Assembly (NCBI RefSeq): GCF_008642355.1
Contig: NZ_CP029193.1
Span: 7,340,001 to 7,404,000 of the forward strand
Source: Streptomyces venezuelae
GTDB taxonomy: Bacteria; Actinomycetota; Actinomycetes; Streptomycetales; Streptomycetaceae
Direction: 5' to 3'
Length of the DNA stretch: 64,000 nt
Shown here: piece by piece, positions 19,601-29,434 of the stretch
Layout: every line of letters starts with the position of its first letter
Numbering within the stretch: position 1 is the first letter of the stretch
Notes under the pieces: model-generated
Database searches by the model: none
What the model saw: only the letters and a program-made list of their open reading frames with translations
Told to the model about the DNA's origin: nothing
Made by a program: the position numbers and the translations under genes

Positions 19601-21737
19601 GTCCGCGTGGCGCCGCGAGCGGCTGGACCGGTCGACCGTCGACGCCTGGCGGTACCGCGTCGACTGGCGACGCGTGGAGCTGCCGACGCCCGCACCGGGC
19701 ACCGGGTCCTGGCTGGTTCTGGCCCCCAAGGGTGGCGCGGAGGCATGGTCGCGTACGTGTGTCCGGGCGCTGGAGGAGGCAGGTGCGCCGGTACGTCTCG
19801 TCGAGGTCGGGACGGGCGCCGAACGCGCCGAACTGACCGACCTGATCCGTTCGTGGCGGTCGACGTGCGCGGACGACGACATACCGCTCACGGGAGTGCT
19901 GTCACTGCTGGCGCTCGACGACGGAACCGGCGCCGACACCGACACCGACACCGGAGCTCGTCCCGGGTTCACCGGCGCCTCGGCCACCCTCGCCCTGCTG
20001 CAAGGCCTGCTCGAAGCCGAAGCCGAAGCCGAAGCCGAAGCCGAAGCCGGAGCCGGAGCCGATGTTGCCCTCTGGTGCGCCACCCGGGGCGCCGTGTCGT
20101 GCGGCGACACCGACCCGGTCGTCTCCCCGGAACAGGCCCCCGTCTGGGGGATCGGCCGCGTGGCCGCCCTGGAACACCCGGAGCTGTGGGGCGGACTGCT
20201 GGACCTGCCCGGCGATCCGGACACACTCGACCCCGCCGCGCTGTACGCGGTGCTGTGCGGGGACAGTGGCGAGGACCAGGTGGCGCTGCGGCGCGGTGGG
20301 GTCCTCGGCCGACGTCTGGTGCCCGACGCGCCGACCGGCGACGAGACGGCCCCGACGGCCGGAAGGTGGCGGCCTGAAGGCGCCGTCCTGGTGACGGGTG
20401 GCGTCGGGAGGCTGACGGAGCAGGTCGTGCGCTGGCTCGCCGCATCCGGTGCCGAACACGTCGTCCTCCTGGACACGGCCCCGGAGGACGGTCGCGGCAG
20501 TGACCGGGCCGAACGGGACAGCGGGCTCGCCGCCGAAGTCGCGTCCCACGGAGCCCGGTTCACGGTTCTTGCGCCCCCGTACGGAAGTCGAGGCCGGGCC
20601 GGGGGCCACGACCGCACACTCGCCCAGCTCACGGACGTGGACATACGCACCGTCATCCACACCTCCCTCCCCGGCGAGCTCGCCCCCCTCGCCGAGGTCA
20701 CGCCCGACGCGCTCGACGCGGCCACGGCCGCGGCCGGGGAGCTGGGCGATCTGGTGGCAGCCGACACGGTTCTCTACTTCTCCTCCGTCGCCGCCACGCT
20801 CGGCAGCAGGGAGCACGGCGCGTACGCCGCCGCCAACGCCTACCTCGACGCGCTCGCCCAGCGGCACGGCGACGGGGGAGCAGGCCCCCGGACCGTCTCC
20901 GTGGGGTGGGGCATCTGGGATCTGCCGGAGGACGGCGACCTGGCCCGCGGCGCGGCCGGGCTGTCCCGGCGCCAAGGACTGCCGCCTCTGGAGCCCCGGC
21001 TGGCACTCAGCGCGTTGCACACCGTGCTCGACGCGGGACGGGGACACGGCCTGGTCGCCGACATCGAATGGGACCGGTTCGCGCCGCTGTTCACCCTCGC
21101 CCGTCCGACTCGTCTGCTCGACGAGGTCCCCGCGGCCCGCCGCGTCCTCGACGCCTCCTCGGACAGTGCCGGCAGCGCCGAGGTCGCCGTGAAAGCCGCC
21201 GCGCTGCGACGCGAGCTGGCCGCCCTGCCCGTGCGGGAGCGGAGCGGAAGGCTGCTCGACGTGGTGCGCGAGCAGGTCTCCGGCGTGCTGCGGTACGAGC
21301 CGGGGCAGGAGGTGGAGCCGGAGAAGGCCTTCAAGGACCTGGGCTTCGACTCCCTCGTCGTGGTGGAGCTGCGCAACCGGCTGCGCGCCGCGACGGGGCT
21401 GCGGCTGCCCGCCACGCTGGTCTACGACTACCCGACGCCCCGCGCCCTCGCCGAACACCTGCTGGACAAGGTCCTGCCCGACGGCGGGGCGGGCGAACTC
21501 CCCGTCGCCGGGCACCTGGCCGACCTGGAGGAGGCCCTCGCCGGACTCGCGGTGGACGACCCCCGCCGCAGAGGCCTGGTCCGGCGCCTGCAGACCCTGC
21601 TGTGGAAGCAGCCGGACTTTGCGGCGGCCCCGCTCCCCGCCGACGGCGAGGACGGGCAGGGCGGGACGGACGACCTGTCGGCCGCGAGCGCCGACGACAT
21701 GTTCGCGCTGATCGACCGCGAGTGGGGCACCCAGTGA
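16632..21737 (+). CDS. monAVI: Modular polyketide synthase, module 9 (KS-AT-inactive KR-ACP)
   Basis: 1701 residues. The GTG start at 16632 is favoured because AGGAGG lies 7 bases upstream; ATG codons at 16659 and 16677 are alternatives. KS9 has Cys221 in the variant CSASLV. AT9 has GHSVGE (Ser677) and HAFHS, so malonyl. The KR region (about 980-1480) keeps the fold and the YAAAN motif. Its nucleotide loop, however, reads [10 protein letters not shown] instead of TGGTGALG, and the conserved lysine region before the SSxA motif has lost its lysine. The KR is therefore probably dead and a ketone is kept, as at C9 of monensin. ACP Ser is 1574. A GAAGCC hexanucleotide repeat encodes an EA run (20013-20060). 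The stop overlaps the start of the downstream regulator (GTGA). Confidence 0.92.
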   Translation: MDLTRSGEDMPGGKDMPGTEDKLRHYLKRVTADLGQTRQRLRDMEERQREPIAVVAMACRYPGGVASPEQLWDLVASQGDAIEEFPTDRGWDVAGLYHPDPDHPGTTYVREAGFLRDAARFDADFFGVNPREALAADPQQRVLLEVAWELFERAGIDPGTLRDTLTGVYAGVSSQDHMSGEQVPPEVEGYATTGTLASVISGRIAYTFGLAGPAVTLDTACSASLVAIHLACQALRQGDCNLALAGGVTVLSTPTAFVEFSRQRGLAPDGRCKPFAAAADGTGFSEGVGLILLERLSDARRNGHRVLGVVRGSAVNQDGASNGLTAPNDVAQERVIRQALTHARVTHDAVDAVEAHGTGTTLGDPIEGNALLATYGKGRPADRPLWLGSVKSNIGHTQAAAGVAGVIKMVMAMRHGQLPASLHIDRPTPHVDWEGGGVQLLTDPVPWPETDRPRRAGVSSFGISGTNAHLILEQAPAPSAPEGSETRRDLVVPWVVSARSPEALRAQARALALAFAGRATETDRMDTPVDIGWSLLRTRALHERRAVVVGTDRAELVAGLEALAAEEPHPALVTPPPAPLGAGKHMVWLFSGQGSQVVGMGAGLYERFPVFAAAFDEVCGLLDAELGGSVREVVFGGPRERLDHTMWAQAGLFALQVGLARLWESVGVRPDVVVGHSVGEIAAAYVAGVFGLADACKVVGARARLMGGLPEGGAMCAVQATPEELAADLEGSGVSIAAVNTTDSTVISGPADEVERVVALWRGRGRKTKALAVSHAFHSVVMEPMLADFTEAIRDVTFAAPRVPLMSNVTGREAGAEITAPEYWAEHVRQAVLFQPAITEVADRAGAFVELGPAPVLATATQHTLDAVADPHGEFEPVVTASLRHSDLPDDVAFAQAMARLHTAGIAVDWSGWFPADASPRTVDLPTYPFQGRRFWLADVAVPGVAPVADGKEAGFWAAVEGADVQALCDTLHLKDDAHRTALETVFPALSAWRRERLDRSTVDAWRYRVDWRRVELPTPAPGTGSWLVLAPKGGAEAWSRTCVRALEEAGAPVRLVEVGTGAERAELTDLIRSWRSTCADDDIPLTGVLSLLALDDGTGADTDTDTGARPGFTGASATLALLQGLLEAEAEAEAEAEAGAGADVALWCATRGAVSCGDTDPVVSPEQAPVWGIGRVAALEHPELWGGLLDLPGDPDTLDPAALYAVLCGDSGEDQVALRRGGVLGRRLVPDAPTGDETAPTAGRWRPEGAVLVTGGVGRLTEQVVRWLAASGAEHVVLLDTAPEDGRGSDRAERDSGLAAEVASHGARFTVLAPPYGSRGRAGGHDRTLAQLTDVDIRTVIHTSLPGELAPLAEVTPDALDAATAAAGELGDLVAADTVLYFSSVAATLGSREHGAYAAANAYLDALAQRHGDGGAGPRTVSVGWGIWDLPEDGDLARGAAGLSRRQGLPPLEPRLALSALHTVLDAGRGHGLVADIEWDRFAPLFTLARPTRLLDEVPAARRVLDASSDSAGSAEVAVKAAALRRELAALPVRERSGRLLDVVREQVSGVLRYEPGQEVEPEKAFKDLGFDSLVVVELRNRLRAATGLRLPATLVYDYPTPRALAEHLLDKVLPDGGAGELPVAGHLADLEEALAGLAVDDPRRRGLVRRLQTLLWKQPDFAAAPLPADGEDGQGGTDDLSAASADDMFALIDREWGTQ
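20013..20060 (+). repeat. GAAGCC x6 plus GGAGCC x2 microsatellite in module 9
   Basis: Encodes an [16 protein letters not shown] run in the KR region of monAVI. A related GACACC repeat occurs at 19934-19951. Confidence 0.9.
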
Positions 21738-24565
21738 CGCGCACCGTCGGTCGGCACGGCGCGGACGGCCTGGTGGAACGGGACGCGGAACTGGCCGCCC
21801 TGCGGAGCGCGTACGAGGAGGAGGCGGACACCCGCGGCAGCCTGGTGGTGCTCGGCGGGGCGGTCGGCACCGGCAAAACGGCGCTGCTGCGGGCCTGGAC
21901 GGAGCGGGTCGCGCCCGACGCGCTGGTGCTGACCGCCACGGCCTGCCGGGCCGAACGTGAACTGCCCCTGGGCATCCTGGAGCAACTGGTGCGCGGCTGC
22001 CCGGAACTGCCGACCGCGACAGCCGAACGCACGCTGGCGTGGTGCGACGAAGCAGCCTGCGCGACCGCGACCGCGACCTTAACCGCACCCGCACCCGCAC
22101 CCGCACCCGCACCCGCGCCGACGCTGCCCGCTCCCCTTCGGAGCACGAACACACCCGCGCTGCGCGGACTCTGCGAGGCGCTGCGCGCCCTGGTCGCCGA
22201 GCGGCCCGTTCTGATCGCCGTCGACGACGCGCACCACGCCGACGCGGCCTCACTGCAATGCCTGCTGTACATGGTGCGCAGGCTGCGCCCGGCGCGCCTC
22301 CACTTGCTGTTCACCGAGTACATCCATCAGACGGCGGGCAACGCGCTGCTCCACAGCGAGTTTCCGCACGAGCCCGCGCTGCGGCGGATCCGTCTCGAGC
22401 CGTTGTCGAAGGCCGGGGTGGAAGCCGTGCTCGCGAGGCGACTCGACGAGGAGACGGCGCGGAACCTCACTCCTCTCGTCCACGGCATGAGCGCGGGCCA
22501 CCCGCTCCTCGTCCACGCGCTGGCCGAGGACCACCGGTCGGCGGGCCGCGCCGGGGAGGCGTACGGGCGGGCGGTGCTCGGCTTCCTCCACCGACACGAG
22601 GCACCGGCGACCGAAGTCGCCCGTGCCGTCGCCGTGTTGGGAGCCCAGGCGGCCCCCGCGCTGGTCGGTCGGCTTCTCGATGTGGACGCCGCTTCCGTGG
22701 CCCGCGCCGTGCACCGGCTCACCGTCGCGGACGTGCTGCACGAGGGACGCCTGTGCCATCCGGCGTTCGGGGCGGCGATCCTGGACGGGATGCCCACGGA
22801 GGAGCGTCGCAGGCTGCACGGGCGGGTGGCCGCGCTCCTGCACGAGGCAGGCGCCCCGGCCGACGATGTGGCCGCCCACCTCGTCGCCGCGGACCGGACG
22901 GACACGCCGTGGGCGGTTCCCGTGTTCGAGGAAGCGGCCCAACTCGCCCTGGACGATGACCGGGTGGAGACGGCGGTGGACTACCTGCGGGCCGCGTACC
23001 GGAGGTGCCGGGGCGTCGCGCAGCGGGCCGCGGTCATGGGCGCGCTCGCCGACGCGGAATGGCGCCTGGACCCCGCGAAGGTCCTCCACCACCTCCCCGA
23101 CCGGTCCCCGGCCCCGGACGCGCCCCTCCCACCCCACATTCCCGTCACCCTCCCCACCCACCTCCTCTGGCATGGACGCGTCGACGAAGGACTGGATGCC
23201 ATCTGTGCGCTAGCCGGTCCGAATCCGGCCGGCGCACCGCCCATGAACGCCGCGGACCTCGACACCCCGTGGCTCTGGGGCGCCTACCTCTACCCCGGGC
23301 ACGTCAAGGACCGGCTCGGCTCCGGCGTGCTGGCCGCGCAGCGTTCGGCACCGCCCGCCGCCACCCCCGAACTGCAGGGCGCGGGCACCCTGATGCAGGA
23401 CCTGCTGCACGGCAGTGAGAGCGACCCGGTCGACGCCGTCGACGCGGCGGAACGCGCCCTCGACCGCTACCGCCTCGGCCCCCGCACCGTCGCCGCCCAG
23501 ACCGCCGCCCTGGCCACGCTCACCTACCGCGACCGGCCGCACCGGGCCGCCGCCTGGTGCGACGGGCTCGTCGCGCAGGCCGGAGAACGCAACAGCCCCA
23601 CCTGGCAGGCCTGGTTCACCGCGTGGCGTGCCCTCATCCATCTGCGCCAGGGCGACCCGGCTGCGGCACGACAGCGCGCCGCCACCGCACTGGACATGCT
23701 CGGCGCCAAGGGCTGGGGAGCCGCGATCGGCCTCCCGCTCGCCGCCGCCGTACAGGCCCACGCGGCCACCGGAGACGTCGACGGCGCGGCGTCCCTCCTC
23801 GAACGGCCCGTGCCCCAGGCGGTGTTCCAGTCCCGCACGGGGTTGCACTATCTGGCGGCTCGTGGCCGCTACCACCTGGCCACCGGATGTCATTACGCCG
23901 CCCTGGGCGACTTCTACGCCTGCGGTACGCGCATGAGCGGCTGGGGCGTCGACCTGCCCGCGCTGGAATCGTGGCGGCTCGGTGCCGCCGAGGCGTACCT
24001 GGCCCTCGGTGAGTCCCTCCTGGCCCGCCGGCTCGTCGACGACCAGATGACGTTGCCCGCTCCGGCCGACGGCCGCACCTGGGGCATGACGCTGCGGCTG
24101 CGGGCCGCCACATCCCCCGTACCGGACCGCATCGAGCTGCTCGACGAGGCCGTCGCCGTGCTCAGGAGTGCCGGTGACGTGTTCGAGCTGGCGCGGGCCG
24201 TGGGAGAGCAGAGTGAGGCCGTACGGGAGGCGGGAGAGACGGAACGCGCGCGGCTGCTCGCCCGCAAGGCCGAGCTCCTGGCCCGTCGCTGGGACACCAC
24301 GCCCCCGCCCGCGGTCGGCCCCTCGCCCGCTGCCGGGCCGCCCCCGGCCGGTCCCGTGTCGCCGCACCCGACCGGCCACCCCGAACCGGACGCCGAGCTG
24401 ACCGAGGCCGAACGCCGCGTGGCCGAACTGGCCGCCGACGGGTTCACCAACCGGGAGATCTCCCGCAAGCTGTACGTCACGGTCAGCACCGTCGAACAGC
24501 ACCTGACCAGGATCTACCGGAAGCTCGACGTCAAACGGCTGGACCTGCAGGCAGTGCTGCGGTAG
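21734..24565 (+). CDS. monH: LAL-family (large ATP-binding LuxR) transcriptional regulator
   Basis: 943 residues. Walker [13 protein letters not shown] lies near residues 39-50, Walker [12 protein letters not shown] near 158-168, a long TPR-like middle follows, and a C-terminal LuxR helix-turn-helix occupies about 886-938 ([19 protein letters not shown]). This is the domain order of pathway activators such as PikD and RapH. The GTG start overlaps the monAVI stop by four bases, so translation is probably coupled to the PKS. Codon 116 is TTA (22079-22081), the only in-frame TTA I noticed in the biosynthetic genes, suggesting control by the bldA tRNA. It sits between a GCGACC triplet repeat and a five-copy GCACCC repeat encoding Ala-Pro. 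The symbol follows the monensin cluster's third regulator from memory and is less certain than the family. Confidence 0.85.
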   Translation: MTRTVGRHGADGLVERDAELAALRSAYEEEADTRGSLVVLGGAVGTGKTALLRAWTERVAPDALVLTATACRAERELPLGILEQLVRGCPELPTATAERTLAWCDEAACATATATLTAPAPAPAPAPAPTLPAPLRSTNTPALRGLCEALRALVAERPVLIAVDDAHHADAASLQCLLYMVRRLRPARLHLLFTEYIHQTAGNALLHSEFPHEPALRRIRLEPLSKAGVEAVLARRLDEETARNLTPLVHGMSAGHPLLVHALAEDHRSAGRAGEAYGRAVLGFLHRHEAPATEVARAVAVLGAQAAPALVGRLLDVDAASVARAVHRLTVADVLHEGRLCHPAFGAAILDGMPTEERRRLHGRVAALLHEAGAPADDVAAHLVAADRTDTPWAVPVFEEAAQLALDDDRVETAVDYLRAAYRRCRGVAQRAAVMGALADAEWRLDPAKVLHHLPDRSPAPDAPLPPHIPVTLPTHLLWHGRVDEGLDAICALAGPNPAGAPPMNAADLDTPWLWGAYLYPGHVKDRLGSGVLAAQRSAPPAATPELQGAGTLMQDLLHGSESDPVDAVDAAERALDRYRLGPRTVAAQTAALATLTYRDRPHRAAAWCDGLVAQAGERNSPTWQAWFTAWRALIHLRQGDPAAARQRAATALDMLGAKGWGAAIGLPLAAAVQAHAATGDVDGAASLLERPVPQAVFQSRTGLHYLAARGRYHLATGCHYAALGDFYACGTRMSGWGVDLPALESWRLGAAEAYLALGESLLARRLVDDQMTLPAPADGRTWGMTLRLRAATSPVPDRIELLDEAVAVLRSAGDVFELARAVGEQSEAVREAGETERARLLARKAELLARRWDTTPPPAVGPSPAAGPPPAGPVSPHPTGHPEPDAELTEAERRVAELAADGFTNREISRKLYVTVSTVEQHLTRIYRKLDVKRLDLQAVLR
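22061..22114 (+). repeat. GCGACC x3, TTA ACC, GCACCC x5 microsatellite in the LAL regulator
   Basis: The two hexanucleotide repeats flank the single TTA codon (22079-22081) of the regulator and encode [18 protein letters not shown]. Confidence 0.9.
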
Positions 24566-24634
24566 CGGGCCCGCTCACCGGGCACCGGCCGGTGTGCCGT
24601 GCAACCTTTCCGTCGATGCGGCCGTCTTCCAGTC

Positions 24635-25030
24635 ATGATCCTCGCGTCCGATGACCCAGGCCTGTGGGTCCTGCCCGTACTGCTCCTGCTGGGGGCGGCC
24701 GTCGTCGCGCCCCTCGCCGGCGCGGTGCTCGCCGGACGCGTCGTCCTGCGCATCGCGCGCTCCGCCGCCTCCGGCGACCTCTGGAGCGCGCTCACCCCCG
24801 GCACGTGGCTGCTCGCCGCCGGGGCGGGCGCGCTCGGCGCGGCGGTCCGTCTCTCCGCCGCCGTGTTCGACAGGCCCGCCGCATGGGTGGGGGACGTCAG
24901 TCTCGTCTGCTGCTGCTTCGCCCTGGCCGCCGTGACGATGGCGGGGCTCACCGCGGTCCTCCACCGGCACCTCGGGACGGTGCGTGTCATGCCCCGGTCT
25001 TCTTCCGCGCGCGGTACGCGGCGGCCTTGA
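24635..25030 (+). CDS. Small putative membrane protein, unknown function
   Basis: 131 residues from ATG 24635. Three hydrophobic stretches are visible: about 9-38 (valine/leucine/alanine-rich), about 58-80, and about 88-110 (containing VCCCFALAAVTMAGL). This suggests a three-helix inner-membrane protein with a short basic tail. No family is recognised. The start is not supported by a clear ribosome binding site. The last 44 bases overlap the 3' end of the convergent CGNR regulator gene, which lowers confidence that the whole frame is real. It begins 70 bases after the LAL regulator on the same strand and could be co-transcribed with it. Confidence 0.5.
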   Translation: MILASDDPGLWVLPVLLLLGAAVVAPLAGAVLAGRVVLRIARSAASGDLWSALTPGTWLLAAGAGALGAAVRLSAAVFDRPAAWVGDVSLVCCCFALAAVTMAGLTAVLHRHLGTVRVMPRSSSARGTRRP

Positions 25031-25535
25031 TCTTGTTGCCGCAGGACTCCATGCCGCACCACTGGCGCCGCATGCCGCGGGAGCGGTCGATGTAGACCCG
25101 GGTGCACTCGGGGTTGCCGCACTCCTTGAGCAGCGGTATGTCCGGGCCGCCGAGCAGTTCGACGGCCTGGCGGGCCACGGTCGCGAGAGCCTGGTCGGGG
25201 GTCGCCTCGTTGTGCCGCCCGGCCAGTGCGAGCTGGGGTGTCACGGGGGTCCGGCGGGCGGCGGCGTTGAGCACGGCGAGCGCCTCGCGGTCGAAGCCGT
25301 CGCCGAGACGGCGGTCGGTGAGGAGCCGGTAGACCGCCTCGCGTACGGTCGTCGCCGCCCGGACGTCGCTCTCCTCCGCGGGCGTGATCGCGTCCACGAG
25401 CCCGGACTCCAGATACCAGGCGTTGAGCCGCTCCGGCGTCACGAACATCTCGAACCGCGTGGAGCGTCGCGCGCGGAGCGTGGCCGCGAAGTCGAGGGCA
25501 GGGTGTCCGCAGACGAAGACGTGGTCGAGATGCAC
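24987..25535 (-). CDS. CGNR zinc-finger DNA-binding regulator (ABATE-domain protein)
   Basis: 182 residues. The N-terminal part is the ABATE-like helical domain (GHPALDFAATL near the start). The C-terminus carries the CGNR-type zinc finger: a CGNPECTRVYIDRS segment followed by RRQWCGMESCGNKIKAA, giving four cysteines. These proteins are common stress-associated regulators in actinobacteria; the target here is unknown. The GTG start at 25535 was chosen because an AGGA sequence lies about nine bases upstream and homologues begin just before the GHPALDF motif. The longer frame to 25595 adds arginine-rich residues of no obvious value. It lies 84 bases downstream of the ABC-F gene on the same strand and may be its operon partner. 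Confidence 0.85.
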   Translation of the reverse strand: MHLDHVFVCGHPALDFAATLRARRSTRFEMFVTPERLNAWYLESGLVDAITPAEESDVRAATTVREAVYRLLTDRRLGDGFDREALAVLNAAARRTPVTPQLALAGRHNEATPDQALATVARQAVELLGGPDIPLLKECGNPECTRVYIDRSRGMRRQWCGMESCGNKIKAAAYRARKKTGA

Positions 25536-25619
25536 GTCACCATCCTGACAGGTGACCTTCGCGCGCCGCAACGAAGGCCACCGACGCGCCCTCACCCGTC
25601 CTGTGCTTCCCGCGCGCCC

Positions 25620-27329
25620 CTATCTCGGCAGCCGGAGCGTGTGCCCCTCCCACCGCCGCCGCAGCCAGCGGTCGTGGCTCGCGATGACGATGGCCCCGGT
25701 GCCGTCCTCCGGACCGGAGCCGGGGTTCATCGCCTCCTCCAGTTCGTCGCACAGGCGCGGCGAGAGGTGGTTGGTCGGCTCGTCGAGCAGGAGCAGCTGG
25801 GGCGGACGGGCCACCAGGAGGGCGAGCGCGAGCCGTCGACGCTGACCTACAGACAGGGTGCCGACGGGTTTGTCCAGGTCGGCCGCGTGGACCAGGCCGA
25901 GCGACACCAGCGGAACCGCCTCGGCCCGCTCCGGCCCCAGCCCCCGTGCATACGTGTCCCGGGCCGTACGTTCGGGCCGCGCGAACACCGTGTCCTGGGC
26001 GAGCAGCCCCACCGTCAGGTGCTCCCGTCGACGTACCTCCCCCTCGGCGGCGAGGCGCCCGGCGAGCACGGCGAGCAACGTCGACTTGCCCGCCCCGTTC
26101 GCACCCGTCACCAGCAGCCGCTCGCCCGCCGCCACGTCAAGCGCGTCCAGCGCGAGCCGACCGGGCACCCGCACGTCACGCAACGAGACCAACGGCTCCG
26201 GGTCGTCCTCCGCACGCCCGATGGACTCAACTTGGGCAGTCGTCCGCGCACTCAGCACTTCCGCAGCGAACCGCAGTGGCCGCGGCGGCGCGGGCACCTG
26301 GACGCGCTCCAACTCGTCCAGGCGCCGCGTGGCGTTGCGCAACCGGCGGGAGATCTGGCTCTGCACCCGGCCCGCCCGATGGCCGTAGCCCATCTTCTCG
26401 CTGTCGCGCGGCCCGCGGTCAGGGGCCACCCGGCGGGCGGTGACACCCGCCGAGTGCCGCAACGCCCGCAGTTCTTCCTGCTCATCGGCGTGACGCTGTT
26501 CCCAGCGCGCCCGCTCGGCGCGCTTCGCGCCCACGTACGCCGAGTAGTTGCCGCCGTGGCGGACCGGCCCTCCGACCGCCGGGTCGAGGTCGATCAGGTC
26601 GGTGCAGACGGCGTCGAGGAACGCGCGGTCGTGACTGGCGGCCACCACCGTGCCGGGCAGGTCGCGCAGCTGCTCCTCCAGGAAGGCGGCGGCGCCGTCG
26701 TCGAGGTGGTTGGTCGGCTCGTCGAGGAGCAGCGCCGTCGGCCGCCGTACGAGCAGCGCGGCCAGCGCGAGCCGGCCGCGCTGCCCGCCGGACAGCGAGC
26801 CGAGCGTACGGTCGTGCGTGAGGGAGCCCAGGCCGAGCCCTTCGAGGACCAGCGCGGCCCGGCGGTCGGCGTCCCAGGACTCGCGGTCCTGCGCCTGTTC
26901 GAGCCGTCGGCCGTAGACGTCGAGGAGCTCCCGGTGGGCGGGCGTGTCCTCGGGTACGCGGGCGATCTCCTCACTCAGCCGTCCGAGCTCCGCCAAGTCC
27001 TCACGGGCCTCGCGCAACGCGTCGTCGAGGACGGCCGCGATGGTCGAGTCGGTGTCGAAGGGCATCTCCTGGTGCAGGAAGCCGAGCTCGGCGGGCCGGA
27101 CGACGCTGCCGGTGTCGGGCTCGTCCACACCGGCGAGGATCCGCAGCAGCGTGGACTTGCCGACGCCGTTCTCGCCGATCAGGCCGATGCGATGGCCCGG
27201 GGAGGCGGTCAGGGAGACGCCGTCGAGTACGCGACGGCCCCCGAAGTCGCGCACGACGTCGTGGGCGAGCAGGGCGTGTTGGGGCCGGGCCGAGGGCTGG
27301 TGCTGGTGCTGCGACTGGGGCTGAGACAT
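25620..27329 (-). CDS. ABC-F family ATP-binding protein (no membrane domain)
   Basis: 569 residues with two ABC ATPase domains and no transmembrane segments. Domain 1 has Walker A GENGVGKSTLL, signature LSGGQRGRLAL and Walker B ALLLDEPTNHLDD. Domain 2 has TGANGAGKSTLL, LSVGQRRRLAL and LLLLDEPTNHLSP. A charged interdomain linker lies between them. ABC-F proteins act on the ribosome, as translation factors or antibiotic-protection proteins. The ATG at 27329 is preferred. A GTG at 27485, overlapping the upstream gene's stop, would add 52 residues that are mostly His/Asp/Thr repeats encoded by a hexanucleotide repeat and look non-structural. The paired ABC-F gene lies immediately upstream. Confidence 0.88.
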   Translation of the reverse strand: MSQPQSQHQHQPSARPQHALLAHDVVRDFGGRRVLDGVSLTASPGHRIGLIGENGVGKSTLLRILAGVDEPDTGSVVRPAELGFLHQEMPFDTDSTIAAVLDDALREAREDLAELGRLSEEIARVPEDTPAHRELLDVYGRRLEQAQDRESWDADRRAALVLEGLGLGSLTHDRTLGSLSGGQRGRLALAALLVRRPTALLLDEPTNHLDDGAAAFLEEQLRDLPGTVVAASHDRAFLDAVCTDLIDLDPAVGGPVRHGGNYSAYVGAKRAERARWEQRHADEQEELRALRHSAGVTARRVAPDRGPRDSEKMGYGHRAGRVQSQISRRLRNATRRLDELERVQVPAPPRPLRFAAEVLSARTTAQVESIGRAEDDPEPLVSLRDVRVPGRLALDALDVAAGERLLVTGANGAGKSTLLAVLAGRLAAEGEVRRREHLTVGLLAQDTVFARPERTARDTYARGLGPERAEAVPLVSLGLVHAADLDKPVGTLSVGQRRRLALALLVARPPQLLLLDEPTNHLSPRLCDELEEAMNPGSGPEDGTGAIVIASHDRWLRRRWEGHTLRLPR

Positions 27330-27481
27330 GGGAGACCGTTCTCCGGTGTCGGTGTCGGTGTCAGTTGCGGTTGCGGTGTCGGAGTCGTGGCGGTGGCGGT
27401 GTGGTGCCGAGTGGTTGCCGAGCGGTCGGCCCGGCCCGGCGAGTCGCCCCGCACGGGCCAGGCCGCACACTGACCGACGGC
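27330..27481 (-). promoter_or_regulatory. Spacer between the two ABC-F genes, with GGTGTC repeats
   Basis: 152 bases between the stop of the upstream ABC-F gene and the preferred start of the next. GGTGTC x3 (27345-27362) and related triplets make it low complexity. The palindromic GGAGACC-G-TTCTCC sits just before the start. It could be an attenuator-like leader or the N-terminus if the GTG at 27485 is used. Confidence 0.4.
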
Positions 27482-29116
27482 TCACACCGCGGGTGCTCCG
27501 GTCTCCCTCAGCGCACCGTCCGCCAGCCGCAGCCGACGGTTCACCCCGATCTCGGCGAGGAAGCGCTCGTCATGGCTGATCACGACGAAGGCGCCCTGAT
27601 ACGAGTCGAGTGCGCTCTCCAACTGACCCGCGCTGACCAGGTCGAGGTTGTTCGTCGGCTCGTCGAGCAGCAGCAACTGCGGTGCCGGTTCGGCGCAGAG
27701 CACGCACGCGAGGGTGGCGCGCAGCCGCTCACCACCGGAGAGGACGCCGACGGGCAGATGGGCCCGTTGGCCCCGGAAGAGGAAACGGGCGAGCAGGTTC
27801 ATCCGCTCCGCCTCGGGCCGCTCGGGAGCGGACGCGGCGAAGTTCTGCGCCACGGTGCGCTCCGGGTCCAGCAGGTCGAGACGCTGCGAGAGGTACGCGA
27901 TCCGGCCGTCGTTGCGCTTGATCTCGCCCTCGTCCGGCGCGAGGTCACCGGTGACGAGCCGCAGCAGGGTGGTCTTGCCGGAGCCGTTGGGCCCGGTCAG
28001 CGCGATGCGCTCGGGTCCGCGGATGGTCAGGTCGACGCCCCCTTCGGCGAACACCGCCCGGCCTGCGTGCCGCACCTGCATGCCCTCGCCGAGGAAGAGA
28101 TTGCGTCCGGCAGGGACCCGGGTGTCGGGCAGTTCGAGGGTGATGCGCTGCTCGTCACGGAGCGCGCGTCCGGCCTCGTCGAGACGGGCCTTGGCCTCGC
28201 TGACCCGCGTCGCGTGCATCTGACCCGCACGGCCCGCGGACTCCTGCGCGCCCCGCTTCATGTTGCCGGCGAAGATGCGGGGCAGCCCGGCGTTCTTGAG
28301 GTTGCGGGCGGCGTTGCTCTGCCGGCGATCGGCCCGCTCGCGGGCCTGCTGCGCCTCGCGCTTCTCGCGCTTCAGTTCCTGCTCCGCGTTGCGGACGTTC
28401 TTCTCGGCGACCTCCTGCTCGGCCCGCACGGCCTCCTCGTACGCGCTGAAGTTGCCGCCGTAGAAGCGCAGTTCGTCGCCGCCGAGTTCGGCGATGCGCT
28501 CCATGCGGTCGAGCAGCGGGCGGTCGTGGCTGACCAGGAGCAGGCAGCCGGTGAAGTTCTCCAGTACGGCGTAGAGCTTGTGCCGGGCGTCCAGGTCGAG
28601 GTTGTTGGTCGGCTCGTCGAGGAGCAGTACGTCGGGGCGCCTGAGGAGTTGGGCGGCGAGGCCGAGGGAGACGATCTGGCCGCCGCTGAGCGTGCTCAGC
28701 CGACGGTCGAGGTCGAGACCGGCGAGCCCGAGACGGTCGAGTTGGGCGCGGGTGCGCTCCTCGATGTCCCAGTCGTCGCCGATGGTGGTGAAGTGCGCTT
28801 CGCTCACGTCGCCCGACTCGACGGCGTTCAGCGCCTGGATCACGGGAGCGACGCCCAGGACTTCGGCGACCGTGAGGGTGCCGGTCAGGGGGAGGCTCTG
28901 CGGGAGGTGGCCGAGCGTGCCGCTGACCGACACCGAGCCGGCGGTGGGCCTGAGCTCACCCGCGATCAGCTTGAGCAGGGTGCTCTTGCCGGAGCCGTTG
29001 GGGGCGACCAGGCCGGTGCGCCCGGAGGTCAGCGTGAACGACAGGGCGCTGAGGACCGGGGTGTCGTCGGGCCAGGCGAAGGAGAGGTTCGAGCAGGTGA
29101 TGGCGGCGTCGGACAT
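27482..29116 (-). CDS. ABC-F family ATP-binding protein (second of a pair)
   Basis: 544 residues with two nucleotide-binding domains. The motifs are APNGSGKSTLL, LSGGQIVSLGL and VLLLDEPTNNLDL, then GPNGSGKTTLL, LSGGERLRATL and LLLLDEPTNNLDL. The linker between the domains is long, basic and arginine/glutamate-rich, as in ribosome-acting ABC-F proteins. The ATG at 29116 fits the domain start. A GAGG sits nine bases upstream but can pair with the CCUC just before the start codon. This protein is clearly diverged from its neighbour, so the pair is not a recent duplication. Neither protein is an expected self-resistance determinant for an ionophore, which acts on membranes. Confidence 0.88.
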   Translation of the reverse strand: MSDAAITCSNLSFAWPDDTPVLSALSFTLTSGRTGLVAPNGSGKSTLLKLIAGELRPTAGSVSVSGTLGHLPQSLPLTGTLTVAEVLGVAPVIQALNAVESGDVSEAHFTTIGDDWDIEERTRAQLDRLGLAGLDLDRRLSTLSGGQIVSLGLAAQLLRRPDVLLLDEPTNNLDLDARHKLYAVLENFTGCLLLVSHDRPLLDRMERIAELGGDELRFYGGNFSAYEEAVRAEQEVAEKNVRNAEQELKREKREAQQARERADRRQSNAARNLKNAGLPRIFAGNMKRGAQESAGRAGQMHATRVSEAKARLDEAGRALRDEQRITLELPDTRVPAGRNLFLGEGMQVRHAGRAVFAEGGVDLTIRGPERIALTGPNGSGKTTLLRLVTGDLAPDEGEIKRNDGRIAYLSQRLDLLDPERTVAQNFAASAPERPEAERMNLLARFLFRGQRAHLPVGVLSGGERLRATLACVLCAEPAPQLLLLDEPTNNLDLVSAGQLESALDSYQGAFVVISHDERFLAEIGVNRRLRLADGALRETGAPAV

Positions 29117-29434
29117 GGAGGAAACCTCGAGGTGTCGACAGGGCAGACAGACCTCTGCCCTGGGCAGGGTGGGGAAGGACGGGACGACGAACAGGGCCAC
29201 GGCAGCAGCGCACCTACGGCGCCGGCCGGTGGCCTGTCACTTCCGGATCTCATCCGGAGATGTCGTCTTCACCCACCACGTCTGTGACTCCTCGGTCAAT
29301 CAGGTCCAGGTCTTTCGGAGCGTAGCAGGTGCCCGCCCTGCCACGTGTGACCCGGCCGCACTCCTGGCCTTCGCGGTCCGTCACCGGTTAAAGTGGTGAC
29401 GTATTCATACGGCGAAGTCGAAGTGGAGACCCCC
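29117..29434. promoter_or_regulatory. Divergent region between ABC-F operon and small peptide gene, with alternative hairpins
   Basis: 318 bases, no gene. On the ABC-F (minus) side, GGGCAG (complement of 29155-29160) can pair with CTGCCC on either side (complements of 29162-29167 and 29141-29146), giving mutually exclusive stems 25-50 bases before the start. TCCGGA repeats occur near 29235-29252. On the plus side, the AT-richer GGTTAAAGTGGTGACGTATT lies just before the small gene. Confidence 0.45.

Noticed and set aside
25620..29116. ABC-F proteins as the polyether exporter
   Set aside because: Both lack membrane domains and have no adjacent permease, so they cannot form a transporter by themselves; the family acts on ribosomes.
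24984..29287. Long plus-strand frames (829 and 640 codons) opposite the CGNR and ABC-F genes
   Set aside because: They read antisense to proteins with complete Walker and signature motifs and show only low-complexity Arg/Gly/Val sequence.
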